The notes: generated from the sequence alone by a model not told the origin. Positions 51,047-61,975 are shown, counted from the first letter of the stretch. The stretch is DNA of 64,000 nucleotides from an uncultured Lachnospiraceae bacterium (GCA_946403625.1 CAMJAP010000004.1:1-64000), one strand, 5' to 3'. Translations and numbers: made by a program.

Positions 51047-52267
51047 TCAAGATTCTTCGGATCCAGTATTGCGGGTCCATTGTTCCAGATCCGTCTGCAG
51101 AACGTCCATCCCCTCTTTCGCCTTGGACTGATCGCTGTTCTGCTGTTCCACCAAAAGGCTCACCTCATTCAGTGCCCCGGCCAGTTTGGTAACATCTTCC
51201 GTCAGGGTATCCGTTGTGGAAAGCATCTGCTGGATAGCCTCTTTCTGCTCGCCCAATGCAATGCGGCTGTTCTCAAAAGCCTTGCTGCATTCTTCGCCTT
51301 TGTCCTTGCATTCTCCGGACTGGTCCATGGCCAGTTTCAGGGCATTTCTCGTACGGATCAACAGCAACAGTACATCGTCCGTTTTGCTGCCGATAGTTCC
51401 CGTCAGTTCCTTGATCTCATCCAACGCACTGATGGCAGACATGGTAATGCTGCCGGCTCTGGAGATATCGAGAGCAGTGTTCATCGCATACAGGTTCACC
51501 TGACCGGATAAGGACTGCAGCGATGTCATCTCGTTATAGATGTTATCCAGTAATTCCTCGGCATCGCTCTGCATGTTTCCCAGCAGTTCAAAGGTTCCGC
51601 CCAGCTCCGTAAAATCCGTCGCCGTGTCTTCATGCTGACGAACGCTGTTCTGGATGTTGTCGTCGATCTGCTGCATCTGGTCATACAGGCTTTCGCGGAT
51701 CTCTTTGATCTCATCTTCCAGAGGCTGTGTCATCTTGAGCAGACTCGCCATCTTGTATCCGTTCAGTTGCATCTGCTCCTGATGCTCCTGCATCTCTTCC
51801 AGATTCTCGATCAATTGCTGCGACATTTCCATTTGCTGGGAGCGGTTCTGTCTGGATTCCAGATTCGCATCGTCCAGATTGTTCTGGGTACTCTCCAGTT
51901 CCTTGGACAGGGCATCCACCTGCTCGGACTGTGCCTGCAGGGAATCCGCCAGGCTCTTGATATCCGTTCCCGGGCTGTCTGCCAGACGCTTTTCGCTCAT
52001 CAGCGCATACGCCACATCATCCAACGGTCCGAACAGGAGACGAATCTTTCTGGTCACCAGTACTGATGCAATGATATAGAGCGCCAGAAAAGCCAAAAAC
52101 ATCCCGATCGCTTTTCCGTAATAGCGCGCCGTATTTTCTTCCGTGATATATAAGAGGATCGCACTGGCGGTATAGATCACGAAAAAGGCTATGCCGAAAC
52201 TGAGCACCACCACATGATCGATCTCTTTGGAAAATGACTCTCGTTTGTTATTCTTCTTTGCGTCCAT
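51047..52267 (-). CDS. MCP-like two-TM coiled-coil protein with degenerate signalling tip
   Basis: Two TMs then long coiled coil; 'QVNLYAMNTALDISRAGSITMSAISALDEIKELTGTI' aligns by eye with MCP tip 'QTNLLALNAAIEAARAGE.GRGFAVVA.EVRKLA'. Confidence 0.7.
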   Translation of the reverse strand: MDAKKNNKRESFSKEIDHVVVLSFGIAFFVIYTASAILLYITEENTARYYGKAIGMFLAFLALYIIASVLVTRKIRLLFGPLDDVAYALMSEKRLADSPGTDIKSLADSLQAQSEQVDALSKELESTQNNLDDANLESRQNRSQQMEMSQQLIENLEEMQEHQEQMQLNGYKMASLLKMTQPLEDEIKEIRESLYDQMQQIDDNIQNSVRQHEDTATDFTELGGTFELLGNMQSDAEELLDNIYNEMTSLQSLSGQVNLYAMNTALDISRAGSITMSAISALDEIKELTGTIGSKTDDVLLLLIRTRNALKLAMDQSGECKDKGEECSKAFENSRIALGEQKEAIQQMLSTTDTLTEDVTKLAGALNEVSLLVEQQNSDQSKAKEGMDVLQTDLEQWTRNTGSEES

Positions 52268-52296
52268 GATGTATTGATCCGTTTGGCTTGATTGAC

Positions 52297-52334
52297 AAAA
52301 CAGGCGGCGTTCGATCTACCCGTTACGCCGCCTG
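52297..52334 (-). terminator. Rho-independent terminator downstream of ilvC
   Basis: CAGGCGGCGT (52301-52310) / ACGCCGCCTG (52325-52334), then TTTT on minus strand. Confidence 0.85.
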
Positions 52335-52364
52335 CTATGAATCACATTAATCTGCAGAAATGAA

Positions 52365-53402
<1,038 letters not shown>

Positions 53403-53439
53403 TTAATAAACAGGGTTTTGCCCCCGAAATGACACTTAA

Positions 53440-53943
53440 TTAATCTTCCAGCCAAACCACATCGGAACTGCCGCGGGAAAGTCCGGTGATACCGGTACGA
53501 GCCAGTTCCATAATGGTGTATCCGGACAGCAGTCCCAGGAATGCTTCGATCTTGGACTGGTTACCGGTCAGCTCTACGATCATACTGTTCTCGCTCACAT
53601 CGATGATGTTTGCACGGAAAATATTGGAGATGGAGATCAGTCCTTCTCTGGTCTGATCCGTTACCTCTACCTTGATCAGGCACAGTTCACGATAAACGGA
53701 ATCCTTCGGCTCAAGTACCTTGATGCTGCGTACATCCACCAGTTTTTCTACCTGACGCTCGATCTGCTCCAGGATATCGTCATCGCCGGATGCAATGATC
53801 GTGATACGGGAATAACGCGGATTCGCCGTTACACCTGCGGTAATGCTCTCAATATTATAACCACGTCTGGAAAACAGCCCGGAAATACGGCTGAGTACAC
53901 CTGAAGAATTTTCTACTAAAAGCTGAAATACTTTTCTGTTCAC
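53440..53943 (-). CDS. ilvN: Acetolactate synthase small subunit (copy 1)
   Basis: ACT domain 'FQLLVENSSGVLSRISGLFSRRGYNIESI'. Confidence 0.93.
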   Translation of the reverse strand: MNRKVFQLLVENSSGVLSRISGLFSRRGYNIESITAGVTANPRYSRITIIASGDDDILEQIERQVEKLVDVRSIKVLEPKDSVYRELCLIKVEVTDQTREGLISISNIFRANIIDVSENSMIVELTGNQSKIEAFLGLLSGYTIMELARTGITGLSRGSSDVVWLED

Positions 53944-54009
53944 GAAAAAACCTCCTCGTTATAGGAAACAAAAACATACCCTAAATATTAGCAATATTCC
54001 CGATAATTG

Positions 54010-55134
54010 TCAATTATCGTTTTTCTTTGCGCCAAAGATCCGTCCGAGTTCCTGCAGTACCATCCGAAACGGCAGTTCCAATACGAAATAACACAGGATC
54101 CCGACTGCCCAGGCCGCGATCGCATAGAGGATCATGACCACCGGATTCTTCAGATCCAAAAAAATATTCTCCCGCATCAGATAAAACCACATCGCGATGA
54201 TAAAAGGCACATGCCAGAGAAACACGCTGTAACTCATCTTTCCGAGAAACGGGATCACTTTCCGGCCCTTTGTTATTGCTTCTGCTTTATCCGATACCAG
54301 AAGCAGCAATACCGGCGGACAGATCACCATTGCCAGGAGCACATTGATCCAGTTCCGATAAGGTCCCGGGATCAGCAAAAAACATACCAGCGTTCCGATA
54401 CCGATCCCCAGCCAGATCAAGATGCCTTTTTGCGGGATCGCTTTCTTTTCCTGCAACTCCGCCAGCAACAGCCCCATAAAGAACGCATAATATCCCCGAC
54501 AAGAATAAATATCCCAAAACGGCACAAATCCGATCTCCGTATACAGATTCAGCCCCCAGCAGATCAGGCCGAGTACGATCATGGCCACTGAAAAGATCCA
54601 CATGGGTTTCTTAAGTTTCTGCGCCAATTTTGTCAAAATGAATAACAGGATCAAACATAAAAACAGCACACTCACATACCAGGTCGGGCTGTTGATCCGC
54701 GTTCCTTCCACAAACCACCCGCTTCCCATTCCAAGCAGCGTGATCAAAAGTCTGCCCTTATTGATGGGGATATCCATCCAGTAGCTGCCGAAACTGCGAT
54801 AATAGAAATACATCAGGGCATAACATGCCAGATCCGCGATCACCATTCCCGGAAAGAGCCGCCACACACGCTCCTTTAAGTAGGTCCCAAACGACAGACC
54901 CTCGCATATTCTTTTGTGATAGCGCCATGCCAGATATCCGGACAGTAAAAAAAGCATCTCTACAAGATACTGAAAGGGAAATCGTCCGTTGTAAAAATTG
55001 ATCCCGCCGATATGATAGATTCCGTAGATCTGCTGGTAATGATGAAATAAGATCAGCGTAATAGTAACAATACGGAGCAGTTCCACTGCTCCGTTTTTTG
55101 ACTTCTGTATGTTTTTGCCCTCTGCTTTCGGCAT
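54010..55134 (-). CDS. Acyltransferase family 3 membrane protein
   Basis: About ten TMs; 'NGAVELLRIVTITLILFHHYQQIYG' start typical of acyltransferase-3 proteins. Confidence 0.85.
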   Translation of the reverse strand: MPKAEGKNIQKSKNGAVELLRIVTITLILFHHYQQIYGIYHIGGINFYNGRFPFQYLVEMLFLLSGYLAWRYHKRICEGLSFGTYLKERVWRLFPGMVIADLACYALMYFYYRSFGSYWMDIPINKGRLLITLLGMGSGWFVEGTRINSPTWYVSVLFLCLILLFILTKLAQKLKKPMWIFSVAMIVLGLICWGLNLYTEIGFVPFWDIYSCRGYYAFFMGLLLAELQEKKAIPQKGILIWLGIGIGTLVCFLLIPGPYRNWINVLLAMVICPPVLLLLVSDKAEAITKGRKVIPFLGKMSYSVFLWHVPFIIAMWFYLMRENIFLDLKNPVVMILYAIAAWAVGILCYFVLELPFRMVLQELGRIFGAKKNDN

Positions 55135-55617
55135 TTAATCCTCCATGCACTTCTGCAGTGCAAGGGTCCCGGTACGGGCAACTTCCACGATAGATACCTG
55201 TGATAACAGACTGATCAGCAGTTTGATCTTTTCCGGAGTATCGCAGATCTGCAGGATCATCTGGTTCTCGGACATATCCACGATCTCCGCTTTCATCACT
55301 TCGCATGTTTCCATGATCTCGCGACGTGTGCCCTTGTTGTATTTCACCTTGATCAGCATCAGCTCTCTTGTGATCGCCTTGCTCTCCTCAAAAGTTTTGA
55401 CCTTGATGACATCCAGCTTCTTGTTCAGCTGTTTTTCGATCTGCTCCAGCGTCTGTTCGGTACCGGAACTCATGATCGTCATCAGAGATACGGCATGATC
55501 ATCCGTCTCGCCGACCGCCAGGGAATCGATATTGAAACTTCTTCGGGAGAACAGTCCGGCTACCTTGCACAGCACACCGGAACGGTTCTCTACCAAAACA
55601 GAAAAAATTCTTCTCAT
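55135..55617 (-). CDS. ilvN: Acetolactate synthase small subunit (copy 2, divergent)
   Basis: ACT domain 'FSVLVENRSGVLCKVAGLFSRRSFNIDSLAVGET'. Confidence 0.9.
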   Translation of the reverse strand: MRRIFSVLVENRSGVLCKVAGLFSRRSFNIDSLAVGETDDHAVSLMTIMSSGTEQTLEQIEKQLNKKLDVIKVKTFEESKAITRELMLIKVKYNKGTRREIMETCEVMKAEIVDMSENQMILQICDTPEKIKLLISLLSQVSIVEVARTGTLALQKCMED

Positions 55618-55628
55618 AGTTTGTCACC

Positions 55629-57242
55629 TCATACTAAATCCATCGGATCGATGATACATTCGCACAGACAGGATGTGTTGCCGGAAAGCAGTTCATCGAT
55701 CTTGGCATCGATGTTTTCCATATCCGTGATGCGCAAAAATTTCATTCCGTAAGCTGCCGCGATGTGTTCCAGATCCGGGCTGCCGGAAAGATCCACCACC
55801 GAGTAGTTATCTTCGTAAGTAAAGTGCTGGTACTGACGCACCATACCCAGATAGTTGTTCTTCAATACCACGATCTTGACCGGTACATCGTACTGCCGCA
55901 TGGTCGCCAGTTCCATCATGGACATCTGGAAGGATCCGTCACCGCAGACTGCAACCACCTGGCGATCCGGGCAAGCCAGCTTGGCGCCGACTGCCGCCGG
56001 AATGGAATATCCCATGGTTCCCATACCACCGGTGGTTAAAAACCGCCCGTTACGTACCACGTGATATTTGCAGGACCAGATCTGATTCTGGCCGACATCC
56101 GCTACATAGATCGCATTATCTTCCATCTTGTAGGACATCTTGCGGATCAGTTCTGCCGGATCCACAAAGCCTTCCACCGGCTTACGTACTACCGGCATCT
56201 CCTCACGGTACTGCTCCAGAGACGTGATCCACTCGCTGTAATCGCCCTCGATCTTGTATTCCGAAAGTTCCGCCAGAATATGTTTTGCATCGCCTACGAT
56301 GGGGATGGTCGCGCCGGCATTCTTGCCGATCTCCGCCGGATCCACATCGACGTGGATCAGCACGGTATCCTTCATCACGCGTTCCGGCTGATTGACCGCA
56401 CGATCTGCCACACGGGCGCCGATCATCATGATCAGATCCGCTTCTTTCATTGCACGGTTTGCCCAGGGGAAGCCGTTGTTTCCGACCATACCGTAATACA
56501 GCGGATGTTCGGTTGCCATTACGCCGATGCCCATCATGGTGGAAACCACCGGGATGCGATATTCTTCCACCAGCTGACGCAGTTCGTCCTTGGCATCGCT
56601 CAATCGTACACCGCCTCCGGCACAGATCAGCGGGCGCTTTGCTTTATTCAGTTCTGCCACGATCTTTTTGATCTGCAACGTGTTTCCTTTTACGGTCGGC
56701 TTGTAAGTACGCAGATGTACCTCTTCCGGATAAACAAATTCGCCGATCTCCTGCTGCTGAATGTCAATAGGCACATCGATCAGCACCGGGCCCTTACGAC
56801 CGGAATTGGCAATATAAAAAGCCTCTTTAAAGATCCTGGGGATCTCTCTGGCATCTTTTACCAGATAGGAATATTTTACGAAAGACTCCACGGCACCGGT
56901 AATATCCGCTTCCTGGAACACATCGGATCCGATCAGTTCGGAATTGACCTGTCCGGTAATGCACACCAAAGGAATGGAATCCGCAAAGGCCGTCGCAATA
57001 CCCGTGATCAGGTTGGTAGCTCCCGGGCCGGAGGTTACCGCACAAACGCCCGGTTTGCCGGTCAGTCTGGCCAGACCACTGGCGGAATGTGCCGCATTCT
57101 GTTCCGTACGGATCAGGATCGTCTGAATTTTAGAATCCAGGATTGAATTATAAAAAGGGCAGATCGCCACGCCGGGATAACCAAACACATATCCGACGGA
57201 CTCCTGCTCCAAAGATTTTACCATTGCATCTGCACCGGTCAT
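55629..57242 (-). CDS. ilvB: Acetolactate synthase large subunit
   Basis: 'MTGADAMVKSLEQESVGYVFGYPGVAICPFYN', TPP motif 'GDGSFQMSMMELATMRQYDVPVKIVVLKNNYLGMV'. Confidence 0.93.
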   Translation of the reverse strand: MTGADAMVKSLEQESVGYVFGYPGVAICPFYNSILDSKIQTILIRTEQNAAHSASGLARLTGKPGVCAVTSGPGATNLITGIATAFADSIPLVCITGQVNSELIGSDVFQEADITGAVESFVKYSYLVKDAREIPRIFKEAFYIANSGRKGPVLIDVPIDIQQQEIGEFVYPEEVHLRTYKPTVKGNTLQIKKIVAELNKAKRPLICAGGGVRLSDAKDELRQLVEEYRIPVVSTMMGIGVMATEHPLYYGMVGNNGFPWANRAMKEADLIMMIGARVADRAVNQPERVMKDTVLIHVDVDPAEIGKNAGATIPIVGDAKHILAELSEYKIEGDYSEWITSLEQYREEMPVVRKPVEGFVDPAELIRKMSYKMEDNAIYVADVGQNQIWSCKYHVVRNGRFLTTGGMGTMGYSIPAAVGAKLACPDRQVVAVCGDGSFQMSMMELATMRQYDVPVKIVVLKNNYLGMVRQYQHFTYEDNYSVVDLSGSPDLEHIAAAYGMKFLRITDMENIDAKIDELLSGNTSCLCECIIDPMDLV

Positions 57243-57305
57243 TCTTACGCTCTACCTCTCTTTACTTGCAATATTTTAGGTTCTGTGTTATATAATTTTA
57301 TTGTT

Positions 57306-57782
57306 ATGAAGAAAATAATATGTAAATTACAGCGGTTTGTCAAATCAAATATTCCAAAACTATCGGTATTTCTTATACTTTGTGCGCTTCTTTGCGCCTG
57401 CGGCGACAACAAACCCGATCCTGCGCTGGAAACCTACCGTAACAGCATGACGAACTTCAGCAATACGATCGCCCCCCTCGCTCAGGCCATTGATTCCATC
57501 GATCCGAACAGCCCTACGGCAAGTACCGAACTGTTATCCGACTTAGACCAGATGAATGCCGCTTTTCGCGATATGTCAGCACTCACGGTTCCGGAAGATT
57601 ATTCCGCGATCAGCACTCTCGCTTACGAAGCTGCAGCCTATATGAACGATGCTGCTGCACTGTATCACGACGCTTATAGCGAAGACGGTTATGTCGAAAG
57701 CTATGCCATCCAGGCGAAAACCCAGTACGAAAACGCAATGCAGCGCGTTAACGCCATCGGTCAGTATTTTATGGAACATTGA
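57306..57782 (+). CDS. Small helical lipoprotein, unknown function
   Basis: ATG at 57306, lipobox 'CALLCACGD', own terminator. Only credible plus-strand CDS. Confidence 0.75.
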   Translation: MKKIICKLQRFVKSNIPKLSVFLILCALLCACGDNKPDPALETYRNSMTNFSNTIAPLAQAIDSIDPNSPTASTELLSDLDQMNAAFRDMSALTVPEDYSAISTLAYEAAAYMNDAAALYHDAYSEDGYVESYAIQAKTQYENAMQRVNAIGQYFMEH

Positions 57783-57798
57783 TCTTCAGGCATAATTC

Positions 57799-57825
57799 AG
57801 GCACCCGGTAAAGGGTGCCTTTTTG
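57799..57825 (+). terminator. Rho-independent terminator of the small lipoprotein gene
   Basis: AGGCACCC-ggtaaa-GGGTGCCT followed by TTTT. Confidence 0.85.
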
Positions 57826-57845
57826 ATTGTTGTATGTATTGTATT

Positions 57846-58649
57846 TTATTTCCGGCGCATATGGTCTTTTACGAATTCCGTTGTCTGTTCCTTGACCTGT
57901 TCGGTTCGTTCTTTCACATGCTCGGCACGATCTTTTACAAATTCGTTGGTGTATTCCTGTGCACTCACCAGTCCGTGATTGATCTTGCTTCCGGCGGCCA
58001 GCGTTTTCTTTGCTGCCTTCACCACCATCAGATCGGCGAAGATATCTTTCTTGACATTAGCCCAATCAAAGATGCTCATCTTAAAGGCGATGATCTCTTC
58101 ATAGGCCTTGCACAGGGGCTTACTGAGTTTGAAGCGGTACACCGCTACCCATCCGATATCCAGCCAGAAGATCGCCCATGCAACGATCGCTGCGATCACT
58201 CTGGGATGATCCGGGATCTTAAACAACAGACTTGCAAGTAGCGGCTGCAAAAATCTGGTTGCCGCCCAAATGGCAATACCGAAGAAACATCCGGCCACCA
58301 CGCTGATGCGTCCGTCCAGATTCAACGGATAATAACTGTAATCCCAAAACCGTTTTCCAAACACCAGCTCCATCAGAATGCTGGCGATCAGTTCAAATAA
58401 TGATGTAACCGTCCCGGCCAGCAGGATCACGACCCACCAGCGCTCAATCCCCATAAACAGTTCCGTGCAAACCACCATTACTACAGAATAAATCGGGCAC
58501 CATGGAGAAATGAACATTCCGCGATCCATAAATTTACCCTGTTCACACAGCGAAAAAATTGTCGACTCAAACAGCCACCCGATGACGCCGTAAAACGCCA
58601 TGGCCAATGTGAGTGATGCCCAATCCATGCCTGCGAATACGATCGGCAT
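57846..58649 (-). CDS. Putative ABC-transporter-type permease (CmpB-like) membrane protein with amphipathic repeat tail
   Basis: 'GVIGWLFESTIFSLCEQGKFMDRGMFISPWCPIY' typical of the family; C-terminal 'EFVKDRAEHVKERTEQVKEQTTEFVKDH'. ATG at 58649. Confidence 0.8.
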   Translation of the reverse strand: MPIVFAGMDWASLTLAMAFYGVIGWLFESTIFSLCEQGKFMDRGMFISPWCPIYSVVMVVCTELFMGIERWWVVILLAGTVTSLFELIASILMELVFGKRFWDYSYYPLNLDGRISVVAGCFFGIAIWAATRFLQPLLASLLFKIPDHPRVIAAIVAWAIFWLDIGWVAVYRFKLSKPLCKAYEEIIAFKMSIFDWANVKKDIFADLMVVKAAKKTLAAGSKINHGLVSAQEYTNEFVKDRAEHVKERTEQVKEQTTEFVKDHMRRK

Positions 58650-59232
58650 TTTTTCCCTCCTCCTTTGAATGTTGCGTATCACCTGTTGTCTTTACATTTT
58701 TCAGAGCTCTCGGCCCTGTATATTTCTTTGCTTCTCTTCTGGCATTGACACGGTCCCCCACCGTTTCGCCGCCTGCACACAGCTTATCTGCAAAAATGAT
58801 CGCCCAGCCTTCTTTGGTCTTGGGCAAAAACGGAGTCATCGGGAACATATGATGTTTGATGACATCCTGCTCGATCTCGCCGATATTAAAATCACGGATG
58901 GCATTGCGCATGGACAGTCCCGGATGCGTCCAGCCGTGGATCAGATACTCAATATGAAAATCGTGCCAGTCATACAGGAAATAATCGTGTAACAGGCATC
59001 CGCGGATCATTGCCTCTTCGTCCACTTCGATGCCGAATTTGGTGGTCAAAAACAATGCCACATGTGCTACATTGATGCAATGCTTGCGAACGGTTGTGGT
59101 TCCGTGCTGCATAAACTTTTCCATATCGTCAAACTGCGAATTCTCGTGCTCGGATACTTCCTTGATCATCTTCTTCATCAGAGCACGCTTTTCTGCCGGC
59201 AGTTCCTTCATCTGCCAATTGATCTTACCCAT
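58567..59232 (-). CDS. HD domain-containing protein
   Basis: 'KHCINVAHVALFLTTKFGIEVDEEAMIRGCLLHDYFLYDW'. 3' end overlaps the next gene by ~83 nt. Confidence 0.82.
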   Translation of the reverse strand: MGKINWQMKELPAEKRALMKKMIKEVSEHENSQFDDMEKFMQHGTTTVRKHCINVAHVALFLTTKFGIEVDEEAMIRGCLLHDYFLYDWHDFHIEYLIHGWTHPGLSMRNAIRDFNIGEIEQDVIKHHMFPMTPFLPKTKEGWAIIFADKLCAGGETVGDRVNARREAKKYTGPRALKNVKTTGDTQHSKEEGKNADRIRRHGLGITHIGHGVLRRHRVAV

Positions 59233-59324
59233 TTTTCCACAATCTCCTCTATCTACTATATCGTCATGTTATGTTAATCTCTTAATTATAATAATATCAA
59301 ATTATTAAAAATATACAAGAGTTT

Positions 59325-59816
59325 TTAGAACGCCCAATCCGCTCCGGCTTTGCCACATACTTCCTTAGCGATCCCATACACCGCATCCAGCAGCTGCTGA
59401 TAATACTCCGCAAGCCTTCCCGGATTCTCGACATGCATTTTGCTGTAAAAAGCGCCGTCATATTCCTGCGCCATCTCATCGAAGCGCTGCAATACTTCAT
59501 AGGTTCCCGGCAAGGCATCGGGATCGTTTCGAAAGTCCTGCGCGGTCTTTCTTATCCCGGTGCAGATCCCGTTTACCGTCCGTTCTTCTTCCGGCGGGAG
59601 GATATTGACCAGCACGCGCACTAAGCGATCTTCTTCCGCAGCCTCCAACGTAAACTGCGCAGTCACATAGGCAATCATTTCCGGCAGCAGTGTCACCACC
59701 GGCCTTTGTCCGCCGACGGATGCCATATGCCCGTCGCTCTCCAGCTTTAACAACAGCTGTGAAATTGAAGCTCCGGCATTTCGTGCTGCCCGGATTTTGT
59801 TCTCCCATTCCCGCAT
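59325..59816 (-). CDS. Hypothetical protein
   Basis: 163-aa ORF overlapping the topB stop by 1 nt; no family recognised. Confidence 0.6.
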   Translation of the reverse strand: MREWENKIRAARNAGASISQLLLKLESDGHMASVGGQRPVVTLLPEMIAYVTAQFTLEAAEEDRLVRVLVNILPPEEERTVNGICTGIRKTAQDFRNDPDALPGTYEVLQRFDEMAQEYDGAFYSKMHVENPGRLAEYYQQLLDAVYGIAKEVCGKAGADWAF

Positions 59817-61933
59817 CAGGACGCCTTTCCTTTTCCGGTCTTGTAGAAGGCTGACGCATAATCAAAGCAGCGCCGCAATTCTCCGCTGTAATTCCGTTCC
59901 TTCACATCTTCCGTATGCTTGGTCACGAAGCGGTTCAGCTTCATGGTATATTCTTCCTTGCTGATGCTGCCGTCGGCCACACCGGAAAGCCCCATCTCCC
60001 AGCTGGCGGTCAGCTTGGGATTGAGCATAGATCCGATGGAATAACGTACCACATCAAAGATCATTTCACCGATCAGCGTCGGGGTAAAGATCTGTGTCTT
60101 TTTGTTCAGTGCCAGATACTGGTTCCGCACCAGTTTTTCCAGGATACCGGCTCTCGTTGCAGAGGTTCCGATACCGCTGCCCTTGATCATCGCACGCATT
60201 TCTTCGTCTTCGATCAGCTGTCCGGCATTTTCCATAGCCAGGATCAAACTACCGGAATTGTATCGGGTGGGCGGTTTGGTCTCGCCTTCCTTGATCGCCA
60301 GCATGCTGCAGGGAAGTTTCGTTCCCTTTTTCAAAGCCGCGAGCTTCTGCAGGAAATCCGGATCACATGCCAGCTCCTGTTCTTCGCCCTCTTTTTCTTC
60401 TTTCTCATCCTTCTCGGCATTCTCTGCCTTATCGTCGGCTTTCTTTTCAGCCTTGTCCTTAAAGAAGGAATACTTCATCACCTTCTGCCAGCCTTCGTCC
60501 TGCTGTACTTTGAAGCCGGTGAAGAACTTTTCCGTATCCATACCGATGGTCAGGCTCATCTTCTGAAATACCTGTGGCGGATAAAAGATCGCCAAAAACC
60601 TGCGAACGATCAGTTCATATACTTTTGCTGCGGTATGGGACAGGCTGCCGAGATTGCCGAATCCCTGTCCGGTCGGAATGATCGCATAGTGATCGGTGAT
60701 CTGCTTGTCATTCACATACCTTGTCTTTTCCAGGCCTTTAAACATATTGTTCTGCAGCACTTCCTGTGCAAAAGGCGCACACGGCGCATAACTGCAGAGG
60801 CCCTTGATATTCTGATGGATCACCTTCGCTACCGCCGTGGAAAGTACACGGGCATCGGTACGCGGATAGGTGGTCAGCTTTTTCTCATACAATTCCTGCG
60901 CGATCTTTAAGGTTTCGTCCGGGCTGATCTTGAAAAACTTGGAGCAGATATTCTGCAGTTCCGCCAGGTTATACAACAGCGGTGCATTCTTCTTCTCTGT
61001 CTTTTTCTCTGCCTTGAGCAGTTCGCCTTCTTTGGCCGTACGGAAGTTTTCCCCTTCGGCAGCACCGCCCAGGTACTCGATCAGAGCCACGGCATCCTTG
61101 CGTTCCTTAAAGCCGTTTTCTTTATAGAGCAGCGGAGACTCAAAATACTTTGAACCTTCCACCGCTTTCCATTCGCCGCTTACCGGTCGTCCGCCGATCT
61201 CAAAATCACCGGACACTCGATAAAACGGTGTCTTGGTAAAATTTCGGATCTCCCGCTCACGCAGAACAACCATACCGAGCACGCATGTCATAACGCGTCC
61301 CACCGCGATCACGGTGCGCTTCTCGGCTTTTAAATAATTCTGCAATGTGGATCCGTACTTTAATGTGAGCACACGGGAAAAATTGATACCCATGAGGTAA
61401 TCTTCCTGTGCCCGCAGATAGGCGGCATTGCTCAGATCGTCGTAGGCCGACAGATCTTTTGCTTCACGGATGCCTCGCTGAATTTCTTCCTCCGTCTGCG
61501 AATCGATCCAGACACGCTTGCGGATCTTGCCACTCACGTTTGCCTGCTTTTCCACCAGACGATAGATGTATTCTCCTTCGCGCCCAGAGTCGGTGCAGAC
61601 ATAGATGGTATCGATATCCTTACGATTCAGCAGTCCGCTGACGATCTGAAACTGCTTGGCCGATGCCGGGATCACTTCGTACAGATATTCCTCCGGAATG
61701 AACGGCAGCGTCTGAAAACTCCAGCGTTTCAGTTCCTCCCGGTAGACTTCCGGATAACTCATCGTTACCAGATGTCCCACACACCAGGTGATCACAGCCT
61801 CGTTGGATTCCATGTAACCGTCACAGTTACGCATATTATATTTTAATGCCTTGGCAAACTCCCTGGCGACCGACGGTTTTTCGGCGATAAAGAGTGCCTT
61901 TTTATTCGGCGTCGTTGTATTGGTCTCAGCCAT
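59816..61933 (-). CDS. topB: DNA topoisomerase III
   Basis: 'KALFIAEKPSVAREFAKAL', 'CTDSGREGEYIYRLV', 'TTYPRTDARVLS', 'GIGTSATRAGILEKL'. Confidence 0.95.
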   Translation of the reverse strand: MAETNTTTPNKKALFIAEKPSVAREFAKALKYNMRNCDGYMESNEAVITWCVGHLVTMSYPEVYREELKRWSFQTLPFIPEEYLYEVIPASAKQFQIVSGLLNRKDIDTIYVCTDSGREGEYIYRLVEKQANVSGKIRKRVWIDSQTEEEIQRGIREAKDLSAYDDLSNAAYLRAQEDYLMGINFSRVLTLKYGSTLQNYLKAEKRTVIAVGRVMTCVLGMVVLREREIRNFTKTPFYRVSGDFEIGGRPVSGEWKAVEGSKYFESPLLYKENGFKERKDAVALIEYLGGAAEGENFRTAKEGELLKAEKKTEKKNAPLLYNLAELQNICSKFFKISPDETLKIAQELYEKKLTTYPRTDARVLSTAVAKVIHQNIKGLCSYAPCAPFAQEVLQNNMFKGLEKTRYVNDKQITDHYAIIPTGQGFGNLGSLSHTAAKVYELIVRRFLAIFYPPQVFQKMSLTIGMDTEKFFTGFKVQQDEGWQKVMKYSFFKDKAEKKADDKAENAEKDEKEEKEGEEQELACDPDFLQKLAALKKGTKLPCSMLAIKEGETKPPTRYNSGSLILAMENAGQLIEDEEMRAMIKGSGIGTSATRAGILEKLVRNQYLALNKKTQIFTPTLIGEMIFDVVRYSIGSMLNPKLTASWEMGLSGVADGSISKEEYTMKLNRFVTKHTEDVKERNYSGELRRCFDYASAFYKTGKGKAS

Positions 61934-61975
61934 AGTACTGTAATAAACTCACTTTTTATTTCGGCAGATGCACGA

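Noticed and set aside
56061-57146. 361-aa plus-strand ORF antisense to ilvB
   Set aside because: Antisense artefact over a conserved gene.
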